From the NCBI GenBank assembly GCA_963809875.1, contig CAWELC010000005.1, forward strand, positions 868,001 through 932,000: a stretch of 64,000 bases of DNA, in the 5' to 3' direction. Positions 44,181-52,433 of this stretch are shown piece by piece. Below the pieces are notes generated by a model. The model ran no database searches and was not told where the DNA came from. It worked only from the letters and a program-made list of their open reading frames with translations. This DNA is from JAFGAS01 sp963809875 (lineage in GTDB: Bacteria > Desulfobacterota > Zymogenia > Zymogenales > Zymogenaceae). Each line of letters starts with the position of its first letter. The first letter of the stretch is position 1. The translations under genes were made by a program, and so were the position numbers.

Positions 44181-44885
44181 ATGTTTCGTTGTATTCGAAC
44201 CTTCAGAGAAGACATAAAAGTTATTTTTGATCGGGACCCGGCCGCCCGGACTACGCTGGAGATACTCATCTGTTATCCGGGTCTGCACGCACTGATGATC
44301 TACCGAATATCTCACATTCTCTGGACTTATAAGCTGAAGCTGGCGGGCCGCATCCTCTCCCAATTCGGTCGATTCATTACGGGAATCGAGATACACCCAG
44401 GCGCCACGATCGGGAGGCGCTTCTTTATCGATCACGGGATGGGTGTCGTCGTGGGGGAGACCTCGGTTATCGGCAACGACGTAACCCTCTATCAGGGGGT
44501 GACGCTGGGCGGCAAGAGCTGGAAGAAGGAGAAGCGGCACCCTGACCTGGAGGAACACGTCGTGGTCGGAGCAGGAACAAAGATTATCGGTCCTTGCGTC
44601 ATCGGCGCGTATACCCGCATCGGCGCCAACTCCGTGGTAGTCAGGGACGTTCCCCCCCGCTCAACCGTTGTCGGGGTGCCCGGCAGGGTCATCCTTTCGC
44701 AGGAAGGCGAGCCCCATGAAGAAGTGAACCTCGAACACCACCTGCTTCCCGACCCTGAGGAAGAGGCGATCCAATTTCTCATCAAAAAGGTAAAGACCCT
44801 TGAAAAGAAATTGAAGGAACACGAGCGGCTGCTCCACGACGCGCTCGAAGGCACGGGGCACGCCGCGGAACGCAACGCGAAATAG
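44181..44885 (+). CDS. cysE: Serine O-acetyltransferase
   Basis: 234 residues. N-terminal helical region ('IKVIFDRDPAARTTLEILICYPGLHALMIYRISH'), then left-handed beta-helix hexapeptide repeats with the conserved 'GIEIHPGATIGRRFFIDHGMGVVVGETSVIGNDVTLYQGVTLGG' and 'VGAGTKIIGPCVIG' motifs including the catalytic His. The C-terminal 60 residues form a charged helix ending GTGHAAERNAK, longer than in most short (EpsC-type) forms. First step of cysteine synthesis. Confidence 0.9.
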   Translation: MFRCIRTFREDIKVIFDRDPAARTTLEILICYPGLHALMIYRISHILWTYKLKLAGRILSQFGRFITGIEIHPGATIGRRFFIDHGMGVVVGETSVIGNDVTLYQGVTLGGKSWKKEKRHPDLEEHVVVGAGTKIIGPCVIGAYTRIGANSVVVRDVPPRSTVVGVPGRVILSQEGEPHEEVNLEHHLLPDPEEEAIQFLIKKVKTLEKKLKEHERLLHDALEGTGHAAERNAK

Positions 44886-44901
44886 GAAGGTTTCCGAACC
44901 C

Positions 44902-45633
44902 GTGGACTCTCTCTTTAATAACCGCACCTATCGGACGTTGTCACACGGCTCGGATCTCGTCGAGTTCTGCGTTACCGTCAAAGAGACCAACCTTTTTATT
45001 CGGGCCGAAAAAGACCTGACTGCCGAGGCGTACGACGCAGTTGTGGATGCCCGAAACGCTATCGAGAGATACATCTTATCCCGGCCTGAGTTCCAAACGT
45101 CGCTTGTGCCCATTTCCGACGATCTCTACGCCCCCTCCATCGTCAAGGAGATGATCCGGGACGCCGCTCTTTCGGGCGTCGGCCCGATGGCGGCGGTGGC
45201 CGGGGCGATCGCCGAGTTCGTGGGTCGGCGGCTTTCTCGGGCCTCGGGGGAGGTCGTCGTGGAGAACGGGGGAGATGTCTTTCTGATGTCGGAGGGAAGG
45301 CGGGTGGTGGCGCTCTATACGGACACGAAAGGGCCGACATTCGGGCTTGAGATCGCCGATGCGAAAGGCGGGCTGGGGATATCCTCTTCGTCGGCCGTCA
45401 TCGGCCGGTCCCTGAGCCTGGGGAAGGCCGATCTTTCCACCGTCGCGGCGCGGACGGGGGCCCTTTCGGACGCCGCGGCCACGGCGCTCGGTAACCGGGT
45501 GAGCAAGGCGCGAGACGTCGAAAAAGCGCTCGCCGAGATCATCGCGATTCCCGGGGTGACGGGCGCGGTGGCGATCGCCGGCGGAAAAGTCGGGGTTGCC
45601 GGCGACGTCACAATCGTCGCGCTTTCGACCTAG
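44902..45633 (+). CDS. UPF0280 family protein (ApbE-like fold)
   Basis: 243 residues. UPF0280 pattern: 'FCVTVKETNLFIRAEKDL', 'GPMAAVAGAIAEFVGR', 'VVVENGGDVFLMS' and 'GLGISSSSAVIGRSLSLGKADLSTVAARTGALSDAAATALGN'. The second half matches flavin-transferase (ApbE) type FAD-binding segments, but the function is unknown; the family is common in anaerobes and methanogens. Start GTG 44902, 11 bases or so after AGGAAGG. The stop is overlapped by a small convergent gene. Confidence 0.8.
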   Translation: MDSLFNNRTYRTLSHGSDLVEFCVTVKETNLFIRAEKDLTAEAYDAVVDARNAIERYILSRPEFQTSLVPISDDLYAPSIVKEMIRDAALSGVGPMAAVAGAIAEFVGRRLSRASGEVVVENGGDVFLMSEGRRVVALYTDTKGPTFGLEIADAKGGLGISSSSAVIGRSLSLGKADLSTVAARTGALSDAAATALGNRVSKARDVEKALAEIIAIPGVTGAVAIAGGKVGVAGDVTIVALST

Positions 45634-45788
45634 AAGAAGATGCCGAAGTCGATGCCGGTCCCGATGTGGGGGGAGATCGGTGTGTGATAGCCGAGCCCGA
45701 CGGACGCCGTCGTGGCGCAACCGACGCCTCCCACGAGCATTGAGAGGAGCACGAGGACATAGAAGGTCTTTTTAAGTTTACCTGTCAT
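45630..45788 (-). CDS. Small putative lipoprotein, 52 residues
   Basis: Translated by hand: MTGKLKKTFYVLVLLSMLVG, then GVGCATTASVGLGYHTPIS and a Gly/Phe-rich end (IDFGIFF). There are two Lys at the N-terminus, a hydrophobic core of about 15 residues and a Cys at position 24 preceded by G-V-G, a slightly weak lipobox. GGGAGG seven bases before the ATG at 45788 is a strong ribosome site. It overlaps the UPF0280 stop by four bases on the opposite strand. Probable outer-membrane or periplasmic lipoprotein; no family recognised. Confidence 0.65.
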   Translation of the reverse strand: MTGKLKKTFYVLVLLSMLVGGVGCATTASVGLGYHTPISPHIGTGIDFGIFF

Positions 45789-45860
45789 GATATCGCCTCC
45801 CATCATGGGCGCATGGTAACATAATCAAAGGCTGACCGCAACAAAAACTATGACGAGACA

Positions 45861-45890
45861 TTGACAGCGGCGCCTCTGTTCTTGTATCAT
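45861..45890 (+). promoter_or_regulatory. Promoter of the HD protein / ABC exporter operon
   Basis: TTGACA at 45861-45866, 18-base spacer, TATCAT at 45885-45890. The ATG is six bases further, so the transcript is probably leaderless. Confidence 0.65.
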
Positions 45891-45896
45891 GCACGC

Positions 45897-46646
45897 ATGA
45901 GGATGATCACCGTAGACGAGGCCCGCGCCGTCGCGCGAGAGGCGGGGGTGCAGGCCAAGCGTCCGAGTTTCTATCGGAAAAACGAAGCGGCGGTTTCGCT
46001 CTCGAGGATGATCTACGATACCGATAAGACGATCGGACGGTATCGGGACTATCTGGCGGGACAGGCCGACGATTTCGGGCACGGGTTGTCTCATTCGGAG
46101 CACGTGGCGCTGGACGCGGGCGCGGTTATCGCGATAGAGATGGGAGCAGGCGGCGAGGGGACGAAAGATGCCATCGTTGCCGTTCAAACGGCCGGGCTGT
46201 TGCACGATATACGAAGAAAGCAGCCCAACCATGCCGAGAGGAGTGCCGAAGAAGCGGGGCGCATACTGGAGCGAGACGGCGCGGATCGGGACCGCCGGAC
46301 GGTGATCATAACCGCCATCAGGAACCATGAAGCTTTCAGGGATGAAGTTCCGATAACGGATCGAACAGCCGGGCTCATTTCCAACGCCCTGTATGATGCA
46401 GACAAGTTTCGTTGGGGACCTGATAATTTTGTCGTCACCTTGTGGGATATGCTCGAATTCGCGCGGATCGACGTGGCACGGATGCTGGCCGGTTATCGGA
46501 AGAGCATCGAGGGTATCGAGCGGATAAAAGGGACATTTCGTACGGAGACCGGGCGTCGATACGGCCCCGAGTTTATCGATATCGGACTATCAATCGGTGA
46601 AGTGATCTATCAAAGGCTCACGGACCTCCAGGAGAGCGACTCATGA
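45897..46646 (+). CDS. HD-domain phosphohydrolase
   Basis: 249 residues. HD residues: His in 'GLSHSEHVALDAGAV', His-Asp in 'GLLHDIRRKQPNHAERSAE', a further His in 'AIRNHEAFRD', and Asp in 'LYDADKFRWGPDNF'. This is a single metal-dependent phosphohydrolase domain, possibly for nucleotides or a phosphodiester; the substrate is unknown. ATG 45897 lies at the predicted transcription start, with no ribosome site, and the gene overlaps the ABC ATPase by four bases. Confidence 0.8.
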   Translation: MRMITVDEARAVAREAGVQAKRPSFYRKNEAAVSLSRMIYDTDKTIGRYRDYLAGQADDFGHGLSHSEHVALDAGAVIAIEMGAGGEGTKDAIVAVQTAGLLHDIRRKQPNHAERSAEEAGRILERDGADRDRRTVIITAIRNHEAFRDEVPITDRTAGLISNALYDADKFRWGPDNFVVTLWDMLEFARIDVARMLAGYRKSIEGIERIKGTFRTETGRRYGPEFIDIGLSIGEVIYQRLTDLQESDS

Positions 46647-47380
46647 TTGAAATCTCGCATCTTGTCAAAGACTTCGGGAGGGTCACGGCGGTCAAAGACC
46701 TGACGCTGACCGTTGGCGACGGGGAGTTCTTCGGGTTTCTCGGTCCCAACGGTGCCGGCAAGACCACTACCATTAAAATGCTGGCCGGCCTGCTCAAGCC
46801 CAACAGCGGCTCAATACGCCTCGCGGGCCATTTCCTGGATCGCGACGGGACCGCGGCGCGGCGCATCTGCGCCTATATCCCGGACAAACCCTTCATATAT
46901 GAGAAGCTGACGGGAAGGGAATTCCTCAGGTTCATTGGGCAGCTCTGGGAGATGGACGGCAAGGAAATCGAGGATAAGATCGAGACCGTCATGGATATGT
47001 TCTCGATGCGCGAGTGGCTCGACGACCTCATCGAGGGCTATTCCCACGGGATGAAGCAAAAGACGGTGATGGCGCAGGCGCTGCTGCACGACCCGAAGAT
47101 CATCATTGTGGACGAACCGATGGTGGGTTTGGATCCGCGGAGCATAAAGCTCGTCGGTGAGATCTTCAAGGATCTCGCACGGAAGGGGACGACGATATTC
47201 ATGTCAACCCATACGCTGATACACGCCCAGGAGATGTGCCACCGCATCGGTATCATCCACCGCGGGTCGCTGGTGGCCGCCGGTTCCATCGAAGAGCTCA
47301 TGACGGCGGCCCATACCAAGAGGCGCGAGCTTGAAGAGATATTCTTTACCCTCACCGAAGAGGTCGGCACCACACCATGA
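46643..47380 (+). CDS. ABC transporter ATP-binding protein
   Basis: 245 residues. Walker A 'GPNGAGKTTTIKML' near residue 35-48, signature 'YSHGMKQK' (a variant of LSGGQ, typical of CcmA/NatA-like exporters), Walker B 'IIIVDEPMVGLDP' and the H-loop 'MSTHTL'. It partners with the permease encoded next (four-base overlap). Substrate not deducible; probable exporter. Confidence 0.9.
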   Translation: MIEISHLVKDFGRVTAVKDLTLTVGDGEFFGFLGPNGAGKTTTIKMLAGLLKPNSGSIRLAGHFLDRDGTAARRICAYIPDKPFIYEKLTGREFLRFIGQLWEMDGKEIEDKIETVMDMFSMREWLDDLIEGYSHGMKQKTVMAQALLHDPKIIIVDEPMVGLDPRSIKLVGEIFKDLARKGTTIFMSTHTLIHAQEMCHRIGIIHRGSLVAAGSIEELMTAAHTKRRELEEIFFTLTEEVGTTP

Positions 47381-49083
47381 GCCAGTTGATGACCCTGTGG
47401 GGCGAGAAGATCGTTTCGACATTCAACGACTTCAGAAACCCGACCCGCGAAAAACTTCTCAGAGTTGTCTTCTTCGGCGTCGGCGGGATACTCTTTGTCG
47501 TCTTTGACTACATCTTCTTTTACAGAATCCTCAATCTGCTGCTGAACCCGAAGCCGATCGTCGGACTGGACATCGAGCTGGTGGGATCGATCCTGGTGGA
47601 TCAGCTCATGACGATGATCAACCTTACGCTATTTTCGGTCCTGATATTCAGCAACATAGTCGCCAGTCTGTCGGCACTCTACCTCTCGAGAGATCTCGAT
47701 TTGCTGCTTTCATCACCGATCCCGCGTACCCGGCTATTTGCCGCAAAATTCGCCCAGAGTACCGTCAACAGCTCCTATATGGTCGTCATCTTCGGGCTTC
47801 CGATCTATTTCGCCCTGGGGCGCGCCTTCGGGGTGGGTGCCGGCTATTATATCGGGACGGTCCTTCTCCTGGTCCCGTTCATACTCATCCCCGCCGCTAT
47901 CGGGACGTCGCTGACGATGCTGCTGTTGCGCTTTTTTCCGGCCAAGCGAACCCATCAGGTGCTTACCTTCCTCGGTATGGTGTTTGCGGGAGGTCTCATC
48001 TTCTTCTTCAGGTATCTCAGGCCGGAGTCTCTTTACGAGGACATAAGCACGCTCGATCAGCCCGTCTTTCTCGCGGCCCTGGAGGAGCTCAAGGTCCCCA
48101 AGTATCCCTTCCTTCCCTCGACATGGCTCTCACATCTGATTAATTCGATGGCGGGGCAGGAGACGGGCGTCTTTTTAGTAAATCTCCTGTTGTTGGTTGC
48201 CGGCGCAATCCTGAGCGTGGCGGCGGTCCTGGTGGTCGCCCGGCTCATATATTTTGCCGGTTTTTCGAAGAGTTTCGAGAGCCGGGATCGAGGAGGCGAG
48301 CACCGGGTACGACGTTTTGCACTCGTCGACCGCCTTTTTTCCCTTATCGGCACAAAAAGGCGGGCCGTTCCGGTCAAGGACGTCAAAACGATGTTTCGGG
48401 ATCCGACCCAGTGGTCCCAGCTCTTCCTTCTGGCGGCGCTCATCATTATGTACCTCTTTTCGATAAAGAGCATCCCGGCTACGACCGATTTTCTGAAAGA
48501 CCTCACCGCGTTTCTCAACCTGGGGCTCACGGGATTTGTGGTCGCGGCCCTGGCCGTCCGGTTTATCTTTCCGACAACCAGCCTGGAGGGGCAGGCCCAC
48601 TGGATCATCTTTTCCTCTCCGCTGTCGGTAAGGGAGTTTCTCTGGGGGAAGTTCTTCATCTTTGTCGTTCCGGTCATCATCCTGGGGGAGTTTCTGATCG
48701 TCGCGTCCAACATCCTGTTGGATGTCGAGCCCTTTATGATGGTGCTGTCAACGGTGACGGTCTTCCTGTTTGCCCTCACACTCACGGCGCTGGGCGTGGG
48801 GCTCGGGGCGGTCTACCCCCGATTCTTGTATGAGAACGCCGCCCAGATCGCGGCGGGCTTTGGGGGCATCATCTACATGATCATCGGGCTCATCTACATA
48901 GGCCTCTCCATTGTTATCGAAGCCCGGCCCGTCTACGTCTATTTCCGGGAACAGCTGGTGCCGGGTACCTACGAATATATGAGTCTTTTTATATCGATAG
49001 TGTTACTGATTGTCCTAAATCTCGCACTATTCCTCATCCCCATGAGGCTTGGGGTACGAAGCCTCTCCCGTATGGAGTTTTGA
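47377..49083 (+). CDS. ABC exporter permease, about 12 membrane helices
   Basis: 568 residues. Two halves of about six hydrophobic helices each, separated by a hydrophilic stretch (residues about 300-345) with 'PVKDVKTMFRDPTQWSQ', a motif of the putative ABC exporter family related to ABC-2 permeases. 'SALYLSRDLDLLLSSPIPRTRLFAAKF' is the usual cytoplasmic coupling region. No substrate clue. Confidence 0.8.
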   Translation: MSQLMTLWGEKIVSTFNDFRNPTREKLLRVVFFGVGGILFVVFDYIFFYRILNLLLNPKPIVGLDIELVGSILVDQLMTMINLTLFSVLIFSNIVASLSALYLSRDLDLLLSSPIPRTRLFAAKFAQSTVNSSYMVVIFGLPIYFALGRAFGVGAGYYIGTVLLLVPFILIPAAIGTSLTMLLLRFFPAKRTHQVLTFLGMVFAGGLIFFFRYLRPESLYEDISTLDQPVFLAALEELKVPKYPFLPSTWLSHLINSMAGQETGVFLVNLLLLVAGAILSVAAVLVVARLIYFAGFSKSFESRDRGGEHRVRRFALVDRLFSLIGTKRRAVPVKDVKTMFRDPTQWSQLFLLAALIIMYLFSIKSIPATTDFLKDLTAFLNLGLTGFVVAALAVRFIFPTTSLEGQAHWIIFSSPLSVREFLWGKFFIFVVPVIILGEFLIVASNILLDVEPFMMVLSTVTVFLFALTLTALGVGLGAVYPRFLYENAAQIAAGFGGIIYMIIGLIYIGLSIVIEARPVYVYFREQLVPGTYEYMSLFISIVLLIVLNLALFLIPMRLGVRSLSRMEF

Positions 49084-49214
49084 CCTGAAACAGGGTCGAA
49101 ACAACAACCGACACATGCCGTTGCACACCGGCAGCGGGATGACTACCGCACGAGTCCGGGTGTCTCGGCTTTTCCCGGGCCTATTCGGACGTCCCGCCGC
49201 GCCGGGAGGCGCCA

Positions 49215-51026
49215 ATGACCGATATGACAGAGCCGCGGATCAGGATCCTCCCCGATACGCTGATCAATCTTGATCGCGGCAGGAGAGATCATAGAGCGCC
49301 CCGCGTCGGTCGTCAGGGAGCTGGTGGAAAACTCGCTGGACGCGGAGGCCGGAGGCATTGACATAGAGATAGACGTCGGTGGCAAGCAGCGCATCGCCGT
49401 CGTTGACGACGGGATCGGAATGGCTGCCGAAGACGTCCGGCTTGCCGTGAGACGGCACGCCACCAGCAAGATCGGCGACAAGAGCGACCTGGGGACGATT
49501 CACACCCTCGGCTTTCGGGGAGAGGCGCTCCCCTCCATCGCGTCGGTATCGCGTTTTTCCCTTTTTTCGCGGCAGCGAAACACGGACGTCGGCACGGAAA
49601 TCAGGGTCGAAGGGGGCGACGTCAAATACCTGCGAGACGCCGGTATGCCGAGCGGAACCAGGGTCATCGTGGAAGACCTCTTCTATTCCGTGCCGGCCCG
49701 AAGAAAATTCCTTAAAAGCGACAGGACCGAATATCTTGGCGGGCTATGACATAGTCGTCAAGCACGCATTGTCTCGCCCTGACGTCCGCTTTAGACTGAT
49801 CGCCGACGGCAAAGAAGTGATCAACGCCCCATCGGGGACGCTCCGTTCCCGGGCCGGCGACGTCCTGGGAAGGCGCGTCGCCCACGATATGGGCGAGGTC
49901 AATGGCGAGGATGAGGGGATCCGTGTGACAGGACTGGTAAGCAGACCCGAGGAGACGCGCTCGAGCCAGTCATCCATCCACCTGTTCGTCAACGACCGCC
50001 CGGTTCGGGACTATCCGCTCAGCGGGGCGATCGTTCGCGCCTATTCCGGGCTCATATTCGGAGGGCGCTTTCCGATCGCCGTGATCTTCGTGCAGCTCCC
50101 CTTTGAGGAAGTGGACGTAAACGTTCACCCGACTAAGCGCGAGGTGAAATTCAGAGATCCCAAGACGGTGGGCGGCGTCGTCTATCGGGCGGTCGAGGCG
50201 GCGGTGCGGCGAGCTCACGAAGGTCTCGGTATGGATGCCGCCGCGGCCGGGGTACCGGCCCGCGGCGGGAGGCGCCGGGCCGGAAGCGAGATCGGTGAGG
50301 GAGACGGGAGCGGGTTGGGCGGGGCGTGCCGGCACTCTCTTTTCACCGGGGATCGGGACTGAAGCGGCGCAGGCCGATACCTCGGGTCGGGAGGCTGAAG
50401 GGGACGCCGCATCACCTATCGGTCCCACGACGACAGGAGGGACCGTTACCGCCGGCATGAGACTCCTGGGCCAGGCGGCGGGTACCTATATTATATTGTC
50501 CGATGAGGATGGACTGGTGCTCATCGACCAGCACGCCGCGCATGAGCGGGTAATATACGAGCGAATCAAGGCGGGCCTTTCCCACAACGCCGTCGGCAGC
50601 CAGCGGCTCCTCTTTCCGATGACCCTGGACATCGACGGGCCCGACCGTGCCGCCGTCGTCAGGCACCTGGATGATATCAACAAGATCGGATTTGAGCTTG
50701 AGGAATTCGGCGGAAAGACTCTCCTGGTCTCCGCGGTTCCGTCGGTCGTCAAGGACGCGGACGTGAGGGAGCTTATCATGGGCATAGCAGAGGAGCTTCG
50801 ACAGGGTACGGGCTCCCAGGGTATCGAGGAGCGGATCGACAGGATGATAAAGGGCGTCGCCTGTCACGGATCGGTGCGGGCGGGGACCGATCTGTCGCCG
50901 CGAGAGATCGAGGGCTTGATCGCCGAGATCGAGAAAACCCCATTTGCGGCACACTGCCCCCATGGAAGGCCCACGATGATCAGGATCGGAAGAGACGAGA
51001 TCGACCAACGCTTCAAGCGGACCTAG
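49215..51026 (+). CDS. mutL: DNA mismatch repair protein MutL (three frameshifts)
   Basis: About 602 residues after +1 shifts near 49271, 49733 and in the linker near 50340. GHKL ATPase: 'IAAGEIIERPASVVRELVENSLDA' , 'VVDDGIGM' and 'RHATSKI', 'LGFRGEALPSIASV'; then the transducer domain ('HLFVNDRPVRD', 'VDVNVHPTKREVKFRD'); and after a Gly/Ala/Arg-rich linker the dimerisation domain ('DGLVLIDQHAAHERVIYERI', 'ACHGSVRAGTDLSPREIEGLI', 'CPHGRPTMIRI'). The DQHAAHERV segment keeps the endonuclease-type metal motif (DQHAxxERxxYE). Start ATG 49215 with GGAGG five bases before. Confidence 0.92.
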
Positions 51027-51182
51027 CAGGCCCCGGGGCAGGGGTATGCGGGGCTGCGGGCCGATGGGCGCGGTTCGTCGGCGTGTTGTGCGGACGCGCA
51101 ACACGTCGTAAACTCCCGGCTGTCTGCGCGGCCGGCCGTTCACGATAGCGCTCTGTGCCGCCCGGCTTAACGGGATTTACCT

Positions 51183-52109
51183 ATGACCCTGCCGAAAGTC
51201 GTCATCATCACCGGCCCCACCGCCTCGGGGAAATCCGCCCTCGCGGTGGATATTGCCGAGCGGATCGGCGGCCAGATCATCTCCGCGGACTCGGCGGCGG
51301 TCTACCGGCACCTCGATGTCGGCACGGCAAAGCCCTCCGCCGCCGAGCGCGCTCGGGTCCCCCACCATCTGATCGATATCATCGATCCCGATCAACAATA
51401 TAACGCGATGGCCTTCGTGCGGGCGGCGGACGCGGCCGTCGGAGAGATCATTTCCGGGGGCGCAATCCCGATCGTGGCGGGGGGGACGGGACTCTACCTT
51501 AAAGCCCTTATCTTCGGCATCTTCGAGCTGCCCGGTTCGTCGGACCAGAGACACACGATACGGGAGGCGCTGGATGCCGTGCCCACCGGCCTCCTGCGGG
51601 AGGAACTGGAAAAGGTGGATCCGCCGTCGGCGTGCAGCATCGGGCGAAACGACAGGGTCAGGATTATTCGGGCGCTGGAGATCTACCGGCTGACGGGAGT
51701 GCCCAAGGGGGAGCTGGCGGCCGGACACGGGTTTTCGGACAAACGGTACGAGGCGATCACCTTCGGGCTTTCGATGGAGCGACGACTGCTTAACGAGCGG
51801 ATCGATCGGAGGGTGGAGGAGATGCTCGCGTCCGGGATCGTCCGGGAAGTGGAAGGGCTGATCGGCATGGGATACGGTCCCCAATCGCCCGGGCTCACGA
51901 CTATCGGCTATAAGGAGATCGTCGATCATCTGTTGGGAAAACTCGACCTGGATCAGGCGGTCTCACTGATCAAGCGCAATACCCGAAGGTACGCAAAGCG
52001 CCAGATGACCTGGTTCAGAAAAATGGACGGCGTTCGATGGATCGAGTACCCCTACGATATTGAGCGGATTATCGGAGAGATACGGGCATTCCTCTCAGGT
52101 GCGACGTAG
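51183..52109 (+). CDS. miaA: tRNA dimethylallyltransferase
   Basis: 308 residues. P-loop 'ITGPTASGKSALAV', 'ISADSAAVYRHLDVGTAKP' (the usual M-Q-V is A-A-V here), 'VGGTGLYLKALIFG'-type block and C-terminal 'TTIGYKEIVDHL' and 'RRYAKRQMTWFR'. It adds dimethylallyl to A37 of UNN-reading tRNAs. The mutL-miaA order is conserved in bacteria. Confidence 0.95.
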   Translation: MTLPKVVIITGPTASGKSALAVDIAERIGGQIISADSAAVYRHLDVGTAKPSAAERARVPHHLIDIIDPDQQYNAMAFVRAADAAVGEIISGGAIPIVAGGTGLYLKALIFGIFELPGSSDQRHTIREALDAVPTGLLREELEKVDPPSACSIGRNDRVRIIRALEIYRLTGVPKGELAAGHGFSDKRYEAITFGLSMERRLLNERIDRRVEEMLASGIVREVEGLIGMGYGPQSPGLTTIGYKEIVDHLLGKLDLDQAVSLIKRNTRRYAKRQMTWFRKMDGVRWIEYPYDIERIIGEIRAFLSGAT

Positions 52110-52187
52110 AATGGGAATCGAAGACGGCCGGGCGCCTTGATAAAATGAATTACTATTCATTATTTTCGTGAAATTGAGCTTAATAGC

Positions 52188-52216
52188 TTGACAAGCCTCC
52201 CGTATCTCTATAATAT
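52188..52216 (+). promoter_or_regulatory. Promoter of the formate dehydrogenase operon
   Basis: TTGACA at 52188-52193 with TAATAT at 52211-52216 (spacer 17) or TATAAT at 52209-52214 (spacer 15). The leader to the fdhA start is then about 210 bases. Confidence 0.75.
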
Positions 52217-52221
52217 TACGA

Positions 52222-52365
52222 AAAAAGAATCCTTCCGAGCTCATGAGTCCCCTGCGGGAATCATGAGCCGATACGGGTAAGTGAGTAATTACCTACCCCG
52301 CCGTTTTGCAAAGGAAGAGATTGCTTTCCCACGGAAAGAGTGGGGGAGTATCTCTTCCTTTTTTT
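52222..52365 (+). promoter_or_regulatory. Structured 5' leader ending in a terminator: riboswitch/attenuator candidate
   Basis: Hairpin 1 at 52239-52268 has a perfect outer stem GCTCATGA / TCATGAGC and an inner TCCC / GGGA. A second possible stem GGGTA / TACCC closes 52275-52298. The leader ends in a long terminator: AAGGAAGAGA (52311-52320) pairs with TCTCTTCCTT (52351-52360) and runs into seven T. Inside it, CTTTCC-cac-GGAAAG competes with CTTTCCCAC / GTGGGGGAG. I do not recognise the fold as a known class. Confidence 0.6.
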
Positions 52366-52433
52366 ATGCGGCCGGTCCGAACAACTGAATGGGTAACAAT
52401 AAATATACTTTTACTTAGGGAAAGAGGAGAGCC

